A DNA stretch of 64,000 nucleotides from NCBI GenBank assembly GCA_032622095.1, contig CP136068.1, forward strand, positions 13,681,729 to 13,745,728. The letters are read 5' to 3'. Below the pieces are notes generated by a model that had not been told where the DNA came from, did not search any database, and saw nothing but the letters and a program-made list of their open reading frames with translations. The position numbers were made by a program, and so were the translations under genes. Positions 1-11,077 of this stretch are shown in pieces (the first letter of the stretch is position 1; each line of letters begins with the position of its first letter). The DNA is from Siphonodentalium dalli (lineage: Eukaryota; Mollusca; Scaphopoda; Gadilida; Siphonodentaliidae).

Positions 1-350
1 ATGTTACATTAATGCCATCGCTCATAATGTAAAAGGTAGGGCAGGTCAGGTCTCCCAAATCTCTGAAATTTCATGTTTTTGGCCCCTTAATCAGCCTTAA
101 TACAAATTTATCAGTCTCTGAACCGCTGTTTTGATTTTATTTATTGTATCTCATCATATTGAACTAAGTTTGGGCCCAAATGGCCCAGATAGAGTCCATT
201 CTCAGAAATTGATGACCAAAAATACATATTTTGAGGTAGGGCGGGTGTGGGGTAAGGAAAGATAAACTTGTCCACTCATTTTTATTCACTCTATATGTGG
301 CAAAATATATCTAGAAAACTGTCTGAGATGTGATCTAAATGAATATCAAA
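1..350. repeat. Direct repeat copy 1 (about 320 bp family)
   Basis: This stretch recurs in the same orientation at 2932-3250 with roughly 80% identity by eye; shared landmarks are ATAATGTAAAAGGTAGG, TCAGTCTCTGAACC and GTATCTCATCATATTGAA. A third, shorter start of the same repeat (GTAATGTGAAAGGTGGG) is at about 3290. No coding potential is seen. The remaining bases to about 715 hold nothing I recognise. Confidence 0.8.
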
Positions 351-1058
351 AGTCTGGGACAATTTGTTATGTTAAAGGCACGTGAGGCCTTAATTGTCGA
401 AAATATTCATATTTGTTCCAAACACTGTAAACAGAAAAACATTAAAACGCATACAGTTTCGCCCATATATATCATGACCATCGCGTAAACAGCATGTTAT
501 CGTAAAGACCTACTATATTTTACCTAAGCAAGAGCCTGATTGTGTAACAGAAGACCGCACAATGCTACTGGCTAATCACACACAAATGGCATAAACGCTC
601 TTTATTAGTTCCATATCAGGAATTCACCATCAAGGAACGCTCTTTATCTTTACCATCATAATATAAACAAACGCCAGAAAAGTAACTTTTTATGCTTTTG
701 TTTACATAACAATGGTCAAACATATGACATTGTAATACGACCCTGCCTAACTATGCTTAAAAGCCATGTCCTGATTGGCCAGTGGCCCGAGTTACCATGG
801 CTATCTCGTTCCAGTTTTGTGGTACAATTCTACTTTTTCCAATTGTACCACGAAAAAAATCGGTTTATTCAGATCGCCGCACGCGACTTTTCCCGTCTTT
901 TCTAACTCCGCGCAAACGGGGCATCAACGGAGTACACCCGCACCCGTAACCCTTTGAATTTTTCTATATCTTGACAATCTTGCGAATTTTCTAGCGATTT
1001 GTCGCTTGAAACCAGTTTGGTTGCCAATGAATATGGTCCAAATGATGTTATGGTATAT

Positions 1059-1208
1059 TTAAGAAATAAATACACGGTGTAGAGGTGTGTATGGTCAAGT
1101 TGTACCACAAAAAACTGATTGTAGGACGACGCGTAGCGGAGTCCTACAATCAGTTTTTTGTGGTACAACTTGACCATACACACCGATACACCGTGTATTT
1201 ATTTCTTT
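1059..1208. repeat. Near-perfect palindrome H (hairpin)
   Basis: Two arms of about 68 bp, containing GGTCAAGTTGTACCACAAAA and its complement, flank a short loop. The AAGAAATAAATACACGGTGT end is repeated inverted at the other end. The same palindrome is at 2641-2790, with its loop in the opposite orientation. Confidence 0.9.
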
Positions 1209-2640
1209 TGTAATACGACTGAAAGTTTATGGTCACAATTCGACTGAATAGTCAACGAAATACTGCGCTTTTTCGGTCTCAGGTGAGAAAACATTTCGTG
1301 GTGTAATTCGTATTGGGCGTACTCGATTTCTTTGCATGGAGTACTCTCGTAATGTCTTGTCTTGTTATGAAATTCCCCCGTTGACTTTTCGAGGCACCTC
1401 TTCTAGAAATAATCGTTGTGATTGGCTAAAAACGATGTGTTTTCAGCGGCGCCCGTGCGTTTCATTTAAATTGTACAGGAAATACGATGCGGTCATTTCT
1501 GTTTTGAACGTTGTTGCGACAACATGAATATGATCATCGACTATGGACCAATTTCCTTACACAAAGCGATCTAAATGATCTAGTTTACTAAACTAATCTT
1601 ATTCCCCTTCTGTACTGGTGAACAAACGCTTTCATTTTCAACTTGATTCCGAAATATCGAATATGATCGAGATTCGAATCGACGAATGCACAGCCCGGCC
1701 CCATGGATTTATTTTATTAAATAACTTTCTTTGGTCGTAACATATATCAATATACCATAACATCATTTGGACCATATTCATTGGCAACCAAACTGGTTTC
1801 AAGCGACAAATCGCTAGAAAATTCGCAAGATTGTCAAGATGTAGCAAAATTCAAAGGGTTACGGGTGCGGGTGTACTCCGTTGATGCCCCGTTTGCGCGG
1901 AGTTAGAAAAGACGGGAAAAGTCGCGTGCGGCGATCTGAATAAACCGATTTTTTTTGTGGTACAATTGGAAAAAGTAGAATTGTACCACAAAACTGGAAC
2001 GAGGTAGCCATGGTAACTCGGACCACTGGCCAATCAGGACATGGCTTTTAAGCATAGTTAGGCATGGTCGTATTACAATGATATATGTTACGACCAAAGA
2101 AAGTTACTTAATAAGTATATTAAATGACAAAATAAATCCATGGGGCCGGGCTGTGCATTCGTCGATTCGAATCTCGATCATATTCGATATTTCGGAATCA
2201 AGTTGAAAATGAAAGCGTTTGTTCACCAGTATACAGAAGGGGAATAAGATTAGTTTAGTAAACTAGATCATTTAGATCGCTTTGTGTAAGGAAAATGGTC
2301 CATAGTCGATGATCATATTCATGTTATCCCAACAACGTTCAAAACAGAAATGACCGAAATCGTATTTCCTGTACAATTTAAATGAAACGCACGGGCGCCG
2401 CTGAAAACACATCGTTTTTTAGCCAATCACAACGATTATTTCTAGAAGAGGTGCCTCGAAAAGTCAACGGGGGAATTTAATAACAAGACAAGATATTACC
2501 AGAGTACTCCATGCACAGAAATCGAGTAGGCCCAATACGAATTACACCACGAAATGTTTTCTCACCTGAGACCGAAAAAGCGCAGTATTTCGTTGACTAT
2601 TCAGTCGAATTGTGACCATAAACTTTCAGTCGTATTACAA

Positions 2641-2790
2641 AAGAAATAAATACACGGTGTATCGGTGTGTATGGTCAAGTTGTACCACAAAAACTGATTG
2701 TAGGACTCCGCTACGCGTCTTCCTACAATCAGTTTTTTGTGGTACAACTTGACCATACACACCTCTACACCGTGTATTTATTTCTTAAAT
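2641..2790. repeat. Near-perfect palindrome H' (inverted copy of 1059-1208)
   Basis: Same hairpin as H, forming the right end of the foldback element. It has small differences in the A-run and in the loop. Confidence 0.9.
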
Positions 2791-2931
2791 AACATACTGT
2801 GTATGCGATATTTCTTATTTGTATACGGACAAAGTATATCTACATTTTGATGTTGTTTCTGTTTGTAGCGGTTTTTGACGGGTGGAGATATTTTCACAGG
2901 ATACCCACCGCCAAGGCCAACCGTACCTTTA

Positions 2932-3250
2932 AGTTACTGCCATGGCCCATAATGTAAAAGGTAGGGTAGGTCGACTGGTCTCCCAAATTTGTGAAAATTC
3001 ATGTTTTTATCAGTCTCTGAACCCCTGTTTTGATTTTATTAAATGTATCTCATCATATTGAATTAAGTTTGACCCAGGTATAGCCCATTCTCATGAATTC
3101 ATAATCAGAGATCCATAATTTGAAGGACGACAGGTGTGGGCTAAGGCAGGGGAAACTTGTTCTACTTGATTTTAGTTACTATATATGTGGCTCAATACTG
3201 CTAAAGAACTGCATGAGACGTTGTTCTAAACTAATATCAAATGACCGAGC
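2932..3250. repeat. Direct repeat copy 2 of 1-350
   Basis: Degenerate second copy of the left-edge repeat, placing the foldback element between two copies of the same sequence. From 3300 to 3985 I see no gene. It contains a short hairpin at about 3634-3650 (GACTCGAAGTCGGACTCGG) and two AGGAAGT (ETS-like) sites near 3690-3715, but no supporting structure. Confidence 0.7.
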
Positions 3251-3991
3251 CCATAAAGTATTTGATATTATAATTGCCATATAGCCCGTAATGTGAAAGG
3301 TGGGCCTATGGCAGCTCTGTGCTCATATGATTGTTAGTCAATTGTGCTCATTATAAGAGAGAAACATAGGAACGGTCTCATTACTTGTGTTTCTTCGGTT
3401 AAAATAGCAATATATTAGACTTATGTGTCAAATAATAATACGACATCTGCTTTTAACCTATAACTATATGTACTTTTAGTGTTGATAACCCGGCGACGCT
3501 ATTGGATGCATTGTGTATTATATTGACGTCTATACCGGATGTTTACAATTTGACATAGGGCAGACGGGTCTGTTGCTCCCTGTCGGAGTATACCTTACTA
3601 ACAAACTGTGAACGGAGACTTTCAGCCGACTCGAAGTCGGACTCGGACCACAACATTTAGTGTGTCCCCTGTATCGGCATCGATGTGAAACCAGGAAGTT
3701 GGATGCAAGCAGGAAGTATTTGGGATATCGACAGGCTGAATAATGATCGAAAACGGGCATACTAGGAAGTTAAATCTAAGACGACGACAATGAAAACAGT
3801 GATCGAATTAATAATACAAATTGAACTGACACTTGTTTTTTACTTCTGTTTTATTCACAATGGATGTGAGTTGTAACTTGAAGTTGAACAAACTTAAGTC
3901 TTAACAAAGTCTACCCAGATAGTGAGATACGGAGATAGTACACCTACGTTGGCCCAAAGTAATTTCTATCGTTGGGCCAACGTTGGAATTA

Positions 3992-4204
3992 AATTCCATG
4001 AGATGGGTTTTAGAAAAACATCTTGCCCTAAATATAGAGCGTTCAATAAAACTACTTCATAGGATTTAATTTAACTGTTCTCATTTTGTGTTAAACAATT
4101 AAGATTACTTTTTGAAAACCATTTACTACATGTTGTCAGAACATAGCTTAAATATTTAAAAGCAGTCAAGTTTTAGTTTAGATTTATACCTTTTTTGAAC
4201 CGCT
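3992..4204. repeat. Direct repeat, uninterrupted copy
   Basis: About 210 bp starting AATTCCATGAGATGGGTT and ending TTTTTTGAACCGC, repeated almost identically at 4668-5143, where it is interrupted. Non-coding. Confidence 0.9.
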
Positions 4205-4439
4205 GTAAATTTTCTTGAATCACTGTAAAATTCTCAAATGATGGAGACATATATTCTACAGCAATAAACATGCTACTGAAATAACTGTTATTTCCTACTA
4301 TTCTAATTCTTAAGAGGGTGGAAGGGTGGGTAAATTTTATAACATTTATTGCTGCCACTTCGTAAGGCAGATGAAGACAAAGTAATTTTATTACAGCAAT
4401 TTAGCGAGCGCGCCAAAATTGTAACTCACATTGTTAGCC

Positions 4440-4600
4440 AATGAAAATAGATAACACATATAATGACGTCATGCAACCATGCCTATTATTAGAAAGCATA
4501 ACTGATGTAATAGACTTATTTATAGATCACAAATAATGACGTCACGCCAACATGCATATTCATGAGAAGGCGCCACCAATGTAATAGTCTTTTTTATAGA
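4440..4600. repeat. Two copies of about 75 bp, each with a CRE-like TGACGTCA
   Basis: AATGACGTCATGCAACCATG (about 4462) and AATGACGTCACGCCAACATG (about 4533) begin two degenerate direct repeats that both continue into GATGTAATAGACTT-like sequence. They are possible cAMP-response-type sites, but no gene is attached. Confidence 0.5.
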
Positions 4601-4667
4601 GTTATCTCGCTTAGATTAATATGAACCCTAGTCACGGAATTACTCGATTTGTAGACAAATAGAATCA

Positions 4668-5143
4668 ATTCCATGAGATGGGTTTAGAAAAACATCTTGA
4701 AGACCATATATTACCTTTAACGGTTTATTGCGGATGACTTGATCATATACGAAGTGACAAACAATCATACATCAACAAACATACAATACATGCAAGACAA
4801 AGATGACAAACATGCAAGACATATACATATACATACGGAACACATGCAATACCACTGACACACATGCAACTAATTTATCACATCAAACAAGCATATGAAT
4901 GCACATGCACTGAGATCAAATCAAATAAGGAAACAGATTCAAGTCAAGTGTTTGTTTCCTACTTGCCCTAAATATAGAGCGTTCAATAAAACTACTTCAT
5001 AGGATTTAATTTAACTGTTCTCATTTTGTGTTAAACAATTAAGATTACTTCTTGAAAACCATTTACTACATGTTGTCAGAACATAGCTTAAATATTTAAA
5101 AGCAGTCAAGTTTTAGTTTAGATTTATACCTTTTTTGAACCGC
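4668..5143. repeat. Direct repeat, copy interrupted by a 262-bp insertion
   Basis: Same sequence as 3992-4204, but split after AAACATCTTG. Coordinates 4700-4961 are foreign sequence (CA-rich, CATACATCAACAAACATAC-like), followed by CTTG and the rest of the repeat, so the insert is flanked by a 4-bp CTTG duplication. The insert has no ORF or clear terminal repeat. Beyond 5143, to 5590, I only see a weak repetition of AGTCGCAATGCCAC. Confidence 0.8.
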
Positions 5144-5592
5144 CAAGCCATAGGCCACCAAAAAAGGAAAGATCAGGAGGAAAAAACTGAAACATTAAAC
5201 ATGAAGTTGGGAGCAAATTCGGGCCCTCTCTCTTCAAATGACCTATGATCGCAATGCCATCAAATGATCACATGCCTCAGCAATTACCTACCAATCTGAT
5301 AACTAAACATAAACGAACCATAAAAGTAATGCCACAAACAGACCAATAGTCGCAATGCCACTATTAAAGTTATCATGCCACTACTTTCCTAGTCGATACT
5401 TTTAAAGTACTATGTATATAAATTGATTTATATCACCATCCATATACTGAAAACTATAATTATAAAATAGTATCCGAATTATAACAGAAATGACACAAAC
5501 AGACCCACAGTCGCGCTGCCACTGCTCAAGTCACTGTCAAGCCTTTTATATTCCGTATATTACATTATATTGATGTTGCTAACTTTAGGAAA

Positions 5593-6111
5593 TTAAGTTA
5601 ATCTATTCACCACTTGAATCATAAGAGATCTCATCCTCCTTGTCCCTTCATAATTCAAATGCAACTTATCCCCTGCATACAAATCTAGAATTGGAGCTCC
5701 TTTGGCAATAAATACTCTATATGTTTTCAAAAATTCTATACGATATTCTTGGCACAAGTCATTTAACAGATCATTCACAGATATTACTTTTGTACCCAGC
5801 TCTAATATGTCTGTAGGCCTAGGTATTATTGATGACATGATGATTTTTGCCCTAGAAACCTTCTTTGAACATTTTATTAGAGATTCAAAGGCTTTTCTAA
5901 TATCTTCTTCTGATGATTCTTCTATGTTATTGGTTCCAACGTGATATATTATGTGAGAGTAGGATGATAATTTGTTACCATACAACTTCCCTGACTTCAC
6001 CAGGAGTGGTTTTAATCTGGCAATTCCTTTTAGCGTAAGTTTAATTTCTGGGGCTTCAAAAGCTTCACAAGAGAGACCCAATCTAATATGTAGCACTTTA
6101 ACACCACTCAA
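5593..6111 (-). pseudogene. Ngaro/DIRS-type element: recombinase fragment fused to SGNH hydrolase-like domain
   Basis: About 172 residues. The first 34 (YLSGVKVLHIRLGLS ... LKGIARL) match the end of the N-terminal SAM-like domain of DIRS/Ngaro tyrosine recombinases. The rest, from about residue 35, is an SGNH/GDSL-type hydrolase domain: HVGTNNIEES is the block with the conserved Gly-x-Asn, and LHLNYEGTRRM supplies the C-terminal His block. The catalytic recombinase domain with its R-H-R-Y residues is missing between them, so this is probably an internal deletion that joined two domains. The N-terminal GDS serine block of the hydrolase is also absent. The frame joins the upstream recombinase piece only through a frameshift near 6125-6135. 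Hydrolase domains are known in some Ngaro-like elements (established knowledge, from memory). Confidence 0.7.
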
Positions 6112-6350
6112 ATAATTACGGATAGAATCTGTTGAGTCAAATGATCTACTAAGAAATTGCGTATAGCACTGCAGAATTTCCTTTGTAGCGGGTAAATACG
6201 CAGAAATTGAAAAATTTCACAGAATGACACAAACGCCTTCCATTGAATGTAATGATTTTTATTTGTGCCTTCAGCAAAGGCATGTCTCACTGATCGCTGT
6301 GCATCCCTCCTCAACTGTTTAATCTCTAGCCCTAAAAAGAAAATCACCAA
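6108..6350 (-). pseudogene. Tyrosine recombinase N-terminal fragment (Ngaro/DIRS-like)
   Basis: About 80 residues with FAEGTNKNHYIQWKAFVSFC and YPLQRKFCSAIRNFL, typical of the core-binding domain of DIRS-group recombinases. It overlaps the RT/RNase H frame end by a few bases. The frame breaks near 6130: the correct continuation (STDSIRNYLSGV) lies one frame over in the 5593-6111 reading frame. No catalytic residues are present. A TTTCTTTTTAG just upstream of the conserved part could be a splice acceptor or chance. Confidence 0.7.
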
Positions 6351-7279
6351 TCATGCAAAAATTTGAATAACTCATCAGATAGTTGAATCTCAACCATACT
6401 TTTACCTTTTGTGTACTCCACAAAGGCCCTCTGATTTTTTGAACTTTCGTCCCACCTTGAGAGAATATCAGCCCCTCTGTTATCAACCCCCATGACATGA
6501 ACTGTACGAATTTCAAATTGATGCACTGCAGCTAAATAGCAAATTTCCCTCAAGCAGGCCTGCAAATATTGATTTTTGGAAGACCCCTTGTTAATAACTG
6601 CCACGGTTGTGGCATTATCACATTTACAAATAATTCTCTTACCAGTTAACGTATGTGCCCAGATTCTCAAACATACCATAACTGTCAGCATTTCTAACTC
6701 ATTGATATGCAATGATTTCTCCATGATGTCTGTCGGAAATTCTTTATGAAAATATTGATCACCACAGATACCCCCACATGCAACCAATGTGGCATCTGAC
6801 TCGACAAATTCATCTGGATGTGACCAATATTCCCACGGCATCATGGAAACACCATTGAATGTCACCAGAAATTTGTCCCACCATTCCAAATCTTTTTTAA
6901 CATAATCTGGAATACACAAACTACCATGTTTGCCACCTTTACAACTGTTGAAAGTTCTCAACCAAGTCAAAATTCGGGACACAAAAATGCGACCAGGTCG
7001 CACACAACTTGCTACAAAATGTAGTTTTCCCAAAAGTGACTGGACATCTCTCAAGGTGGCACTTTTCTTGTTCAACCATGATTTAACCAGTTCTCGTATT
7101 TCAATCAGTCTATCCTCTGTTATTTCTAGTGAGAGATTGATGGTGTCAAACAAAATTCCTAGGAACACCATCCTATTACACGGGCTGCATGCTTTGGATT
7201 TGGCTTCTGCCAAACCCCAAATATCTAACATGTTGGTTAAACAATTAAATGCTGATACCGCATTTTCTTCAACATCCAC
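6344..7279 (-). pseudogene. Reverse transcriptase C-terminus plus RNase H, Ngaro/DIRS-like retroelement
   Basis: About 311 residues. Residues 1-110 are the end of the RT domain after the missing YxDD (MVFLGILFDT, LLGKLHFVASCVRPGR). Residues about 150-290 are a DIRS-type RNase H (ESDATLVACGGI, NELEMLTVMVCLRIW, CKCDNATTVAVI, RGADILSRW), which keeps the D-E-D-D pattern. The frame is open but the RT palm is gone: upstream of 7279 a stop (TGA at about 7290) and non-coding sequence follow, so the copy is 5'-truncated or internally deleted. It belongs with the recombinase and hydrolase pieces immediately downstream on the same strand. Confidence 0.85.
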
Positions 7280-7375
7280 TGAGATTCATAATATTATACT
7301 GGGGTTCCGTATTCCCTTTCATCTAAGCGTTAAAATTTATAAATATAAGATATTGTCATATTTAAATAATTTTGA

Positions 7376-8330
7376 TGGGGGTGTAATTTTATATTATTAC
7401 ATTATTAATTGAATACGAACATACAAGTTTAACTAACCTTTATAATATAACAGGAACATTTACATGAAGAATAACAGGCAATAGAATAGAGTTCGTGGAT
7501 TGAGTGATGGAAGTTTATCATCGGGAGAGCGTCGCCGTGCAGTTCCGGAATTGGCCGAGCCGTGTTCGTTTGACTTAGTGATTGTCTCTCCCGCGGTTGT
7601 TGACGGGGTCAAATGTGACCTCTTTTGTATATCTTCCGATCACGGGCTTTTCCGTGTTTTGTTTGTCATCCACGTTAATTAATTGATACCCAAAAACACT
7701 GCAATATTTTAAAACTTGCTCGATTTTCTCTATATCGTCGGTGGGCTACCAAAAGGACATATACCGGTATAGATACTGCATGAAACCGGTACATTTTTCC
7801 TCCGCTAGGCATTTTGTAACACCGTTACAAATGTTACAAGTGTTACAAAATGCATATTCTGGGCATCTTACTTCATATGATTTCTGAGATACCAGAGATA
7901 ATAAATGTTACAAATGATTTAAAGTCCCAGTAGAAAACCGCAGCCTATTTTGTTCTACCGTGTTCAGTGTAGCGACATGTTACAATGCGTTACAAGTGTT
8001 ACATTATTTCTGAGATACCAAAGAGACCGCTCATAGACGGGTGTTACAAGTGTTACAAATGTTACAAATGGGACTTCAGAAATAATGTAACACTTGTAAC
8101 GCTTTGTAACATGTTGCTACATTGAGACGGTAGGAATAAAATATGCTGCGGTTTTCTACTGGGACTTTAAATCATTTGTAACACTTATAACACTTGTAAC
8201 ACTGTTACAAAATGCCTAGTGGAGGAAAAATGTATAAGCAAAAAACTTGAATGTGTTGTCAAAATAACAAGAATTAATTTATTTGTTTATGTATAATTTA
8301 TGTATTATTAATTAATTTATAATAAGATAT
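7376..8330 (-). repeat. 5' part of the Ngaro-like element, copy 1 (with MITE insertion)
   Basis: Homologous to 19398-19915, and in this copy it joins the RT fragment. It contains a degraded coding stretch on the - strand (about 7500-7730). This encodes the same charged peptide as copy 2 (RYTKE, ARRRSPDDELP-like) but has a 28-bp difference that breaks the frame. Coordinates 7792-8232 are a MITE absent from copy 2. The repeat resumes at AGCAAAAAACTTGAATGTG and ends near ATAATAAG. Confidence 0.75.
7792..8232. mobile_element. MITE with long inverted repeats and TA target duplication
   Basis: Ends CATTTTTCCTCCGCTAGGCA and its complement (TGCCTAGTGGAGGAAAAATG), flanked by TA on both sides. Most of the element folds on itself: AAAGTCCCAGTAGAAAACCG at 7920 pairs with CGGTTTTCTACTGGGACTTT at 8148. 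It is rich in GTTACAAGTGTTAC motifs. Absence from the homologous site at 19770-19810 confirms insertion. The TA duplication suggests a Tc1/mariner-type parent. Confidence 0.88.
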
Positions 8331-8339
8331 GATCTGAAG

Positions 8340-9587
8340 GTCCATAACTTTTGAGCCAAGAAAGGGTGAGGAGTCTAAACTAGACCCCGAAGCCACAACA
8401 AATAGTTTTCAGGGCTGACTCAACCGATTTCGTGGCTGGTTAGCTAGCTAAGCCGGCTCAGTCATGACGTTCGTGGCTGACGAAATATGGCGGCTCAGCC
8501 GGCTGAGATGTTATCATTCAGCGTATTTTTGTTTCCGAAATGTTCCTAATCCGCTGTTATAGACGCCATATTTTTAGCGTTTGTAGTGAACCTGTAGAAT
8601 TCCAGACCACACGTAATCTTTTGATGTTGGGCTTTTCCATTATGGCGAAAATTCACGAAGGACTGGCATGGATATACTATGTAGTTTCCCATCTAATCGG
8701 TATAAGTAGTTACACTGGGACTTCTGTCGACTTCAGACTGCTATCATCACTACCATCTTGCAACATATGCATGCATCATTGAATGATGAACACGATAGTA
8801 ATGATATATAATATTTCCAACTATTTCCTATTCTTGTGTATATATTGACAAATGCCAGCGATGTCTGAGACTGGGTGTTGTCGATATAAACAATTTATAT
8901 TTTAACCCTTTCAATACCGAATGGATGCGCCCATTTAGTTATATGAAAGCATGCATTGTGATAGTCTATTCCACATTAAGGGGCCCGGTGTTCTGATAAT
9001 ATAACAACCATGCCGTGTCCATGCGAGTATGCCAATATTAGGCAAATATATAATGCGGTTTGAGCTCTTTGTGATTCACAGTACAGTTGTGCTTGACATA
9101 TATAAAGCCCATGCACACGGCTCAGCCATTTTACAATTCCGGCGGCAGAGATTTTTTAATGTTGCTGGCGTGAGAGATAATATGGCTGGCGGCGGCTTGT
9201 GGCCAATATGGCTGGCGGCGGCTGCTGGAGTACGCTTGATACTGAGTGTGAAAATATGTGTCTTTCCAACCCCAGTAATTTATTTTATGTCGGCATTTAA
9301 TAATTGCTACCGTTATAAAAGTCATTGTGTCCATTGTAGGGCTACATGTATGTTGTGGTGCTTACATGCATTCAGTTCATTAACTGGAAATCAAAGAAAG
9401 ACGATCTGTTTTAATTTGGTTTCTATACAAAGATTTAATGTTCCTGCTTGTTGTCTCAAGTGCAAAGAAATGGCTATGTTCAGTGATAAACATCAATTTT
9501 TTTCTCCCGACTGGGCGCCGGGTATGTGCTTCCCAAATACAGCCACATTCCCCCAACCCCTATCGGAAACCCTGATTAAGGTGTTGC
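8340..9587. other. No gene recognised
   Basis: Contains a short palindromic stretch around 8450-8510 (GCCGGCTCAG repeated, with TAGCTAGCTA) and two tandem AATATGGCTGGCGGCGGC units near 9180-9220. A 187-codon open frame on + (9029-9592) has no recognisable domain and runs into the LTR; I do not call it a gene. A TTAACCCTTT end at about 8905 has no partner. Confidence 0.5.
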
Positions 9588-9739
9588 TGTAGGAGTTATA
9601 ATCGGGAGAGAGAGAGAAAACGTGATTGAATCGAATTCTATTTTCCAACTTATTCAAAAATATGGAATATACAAAAACCCGGACCACGCATATCCGGTAA
9701 AGAACCGATATCCGGTAAACATATACACAATCCCCGACA
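9588..9739 (-). repeat. BEL/Pao 3' LTR
   Basis: Direct repeat of 15733-15886. It includes GGAGTTATAATCGGGAGAGA and two CCGGTAAA-type boxes. Boundaries were set from the TG...CA ends and the adjoining polypurine tract. Confidence 0.92.
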
Positions 9740-9745
9740 TACTCC

Positions 9746-10510
9746 CCCCTTTTTATACGCCCTTTTTGAAAAAAGGTCGTATTATGTTATCAGTCATAAT
9801 CAGCCATGTTTTCCGTCTGTCCGTCCGTCTGTCTGTCGGTCCGTCTGTCTGTCCCTCCGTCCGTTAACATTTTTGGTTTCCGATCGATAACTCCAGTTTG
9901 GATTATTTGATCTGAACCAAAGTTGGTATGTGTATTTCCCAGCTAAAGATTCAGGCCAAGTTCGAATATGGGTTATCTCCAATTATTTTTTACATGAGTT
10001 ACGGCCCTTTTTCGACTTAAAATTTTACTGTCTGTTAACATTTTTGGTTTCCGACCGATAACTCCAGTTTGGATTATTTGATCTGAACCAAAGTTGGTAT
10101 GTGTATTTCTCAGCTAAAGATACAGGCCAAGTTCGAATATGGGTTCCGTCCACTTATTTTTACATGAGTTACGGCCCTTTTTCAACTTAGAATTTGACCA
10201 ATTTCATAACATTTTGGTTTCCGACCGATAACTCCAGTTTTTATTATTTGAGCTGAGCCAAAGCTGGTATGTGTATTTCCCAGCTAAAACTACACGCCAA
10301 GTTTGAATATAGGTTCTGTCTAATTATTTTTACATGAGTTATGGCCATTTTTCGACTTAGAATTTGACCACATTTTGGCATTGAAATTAGGGGTATATCA
10401 GATTTTCTTTAAATGTAAGCTCAAAGTATTATCTTATTTTGCGATAGTACAATTCGAAATGGCTAAAGGGCGTATTTTGCCACGCCCTAGCGATGCTCTT
10501 GTTAAAGTTA
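9746..10510. mobile_element. Helentron-like satellite element inside the BEL 3' region
   Basis: Begins with ATACGCCCTTTTTGAAAAAA and a CTGTCCGTCCG microsatellite (9818-9863). It continues with three tandem units of about 171 bp (starts about 9863, 10034, 10205; each with GATAACTCCAGTTT and GAGTTACGGCCC). It closes with AAAGGGCGTAT, the inverse of the start, then a CTCTTGTT end. Paired subterminal inverted repeats with a central array fit HINE/DINE-type non-autonomous Helentrons; the class is inference. Confidence 0.6.
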
Positions 10511-10577
10511 GTAATCCTGGTCTTGTAAACATTTACGTATTTTGTCAACTGCGCGAATTGCAGCTTCTCTACGAGGT

Positions 10578-11077
10578 CTAGTAGATTTTAAGGTCACTGG
10601 TATTAGGTAGTGTTCTATGTAAAATGTTATTTGGTTCAGTACAATAAACTTCAAGTGGATATAGTTTACAGATTGGTCTATTTGTGACGCCTGTTGAAGT
10701 TTTTAATGACACTGATCGAATGAGTCCGTCTCTACCGCGAATAATGTCTGTAATGATGCCCAATCTCCATTTAAGTCTCTTTTCGTTGTCCTCTTTGATC
10801 TGAACAACTGACCCAGCTTTAACGCATTTAGAACTATCATCCGTGAACTTGTGGAACTCCCTTAAACCCGTGAGGTACTCATGTTTCCAGCATTTTTGAA
10901 AGTTTTGCATGAGTAATACACATATACAGGCGCGTTTAAGGAGGTCATCGGGTCGAATGGAGGGTCATTAAGTTCATCGTCAAATACTGAAGGGTGAGGT
11001 AAGGCTGTTATGTGTCCGTGAAGAAAATGAGCCGGTGTTAAAGTGTCGCCATCGACAAGGTCTTCAGAAACATGCAT
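10578..11077 (-). pseudogene. BEL/Pao pol 3' end: integrase C-terminus and DUF5641-like domain
   Basis: Two overlapping frames. The upstream one (to about 10950) carries the block LTPAHFLHGH that follows the integrase core in BEL/Pao pol. The downstream one carries FQKCWKHEYLTGLREFH and WRLGIITDIIRGRDG, typical of the DUF5641 tail. The frame changes near 10945, just before the codons for DLLKRA. The final stop is followed by the satellite element. Confidence 0.85.

Larger units (their letters stand above)
729..2790. mobile_element. Nested foldback element with long inverted arms
   Basis: The order is A (729-1058), H (1059-1208), B (1209-1755), A' (1756-2083), B' (2084-2640), H' (2641-2790), where a prime means inverted copy. 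H and H' are themselves near-perfect palindromes of about 150 bp around a short GACGCGTAGCGGAG-like loop. H-B and B'-H' form terminal inverted repeats of about 690 bp around A'. The outer ends read TTTAAGAAATAAATACAC and its complement, flanked by TA (a TTAA is also possible). A second inverted copy of A sits outside the left end. No transposase is visible; short ORFs here are mirror images of each other. It is probably a non-autonomous foldback DNA element. Confidence 0.75.

Noticed and set aside
9029-9592. 187-codon open frame on + before the BEL element
   Set aside because: No domain, biased composition from GGC repeats, no splice or promoter context, ends inside the LTR region; most likely chance.
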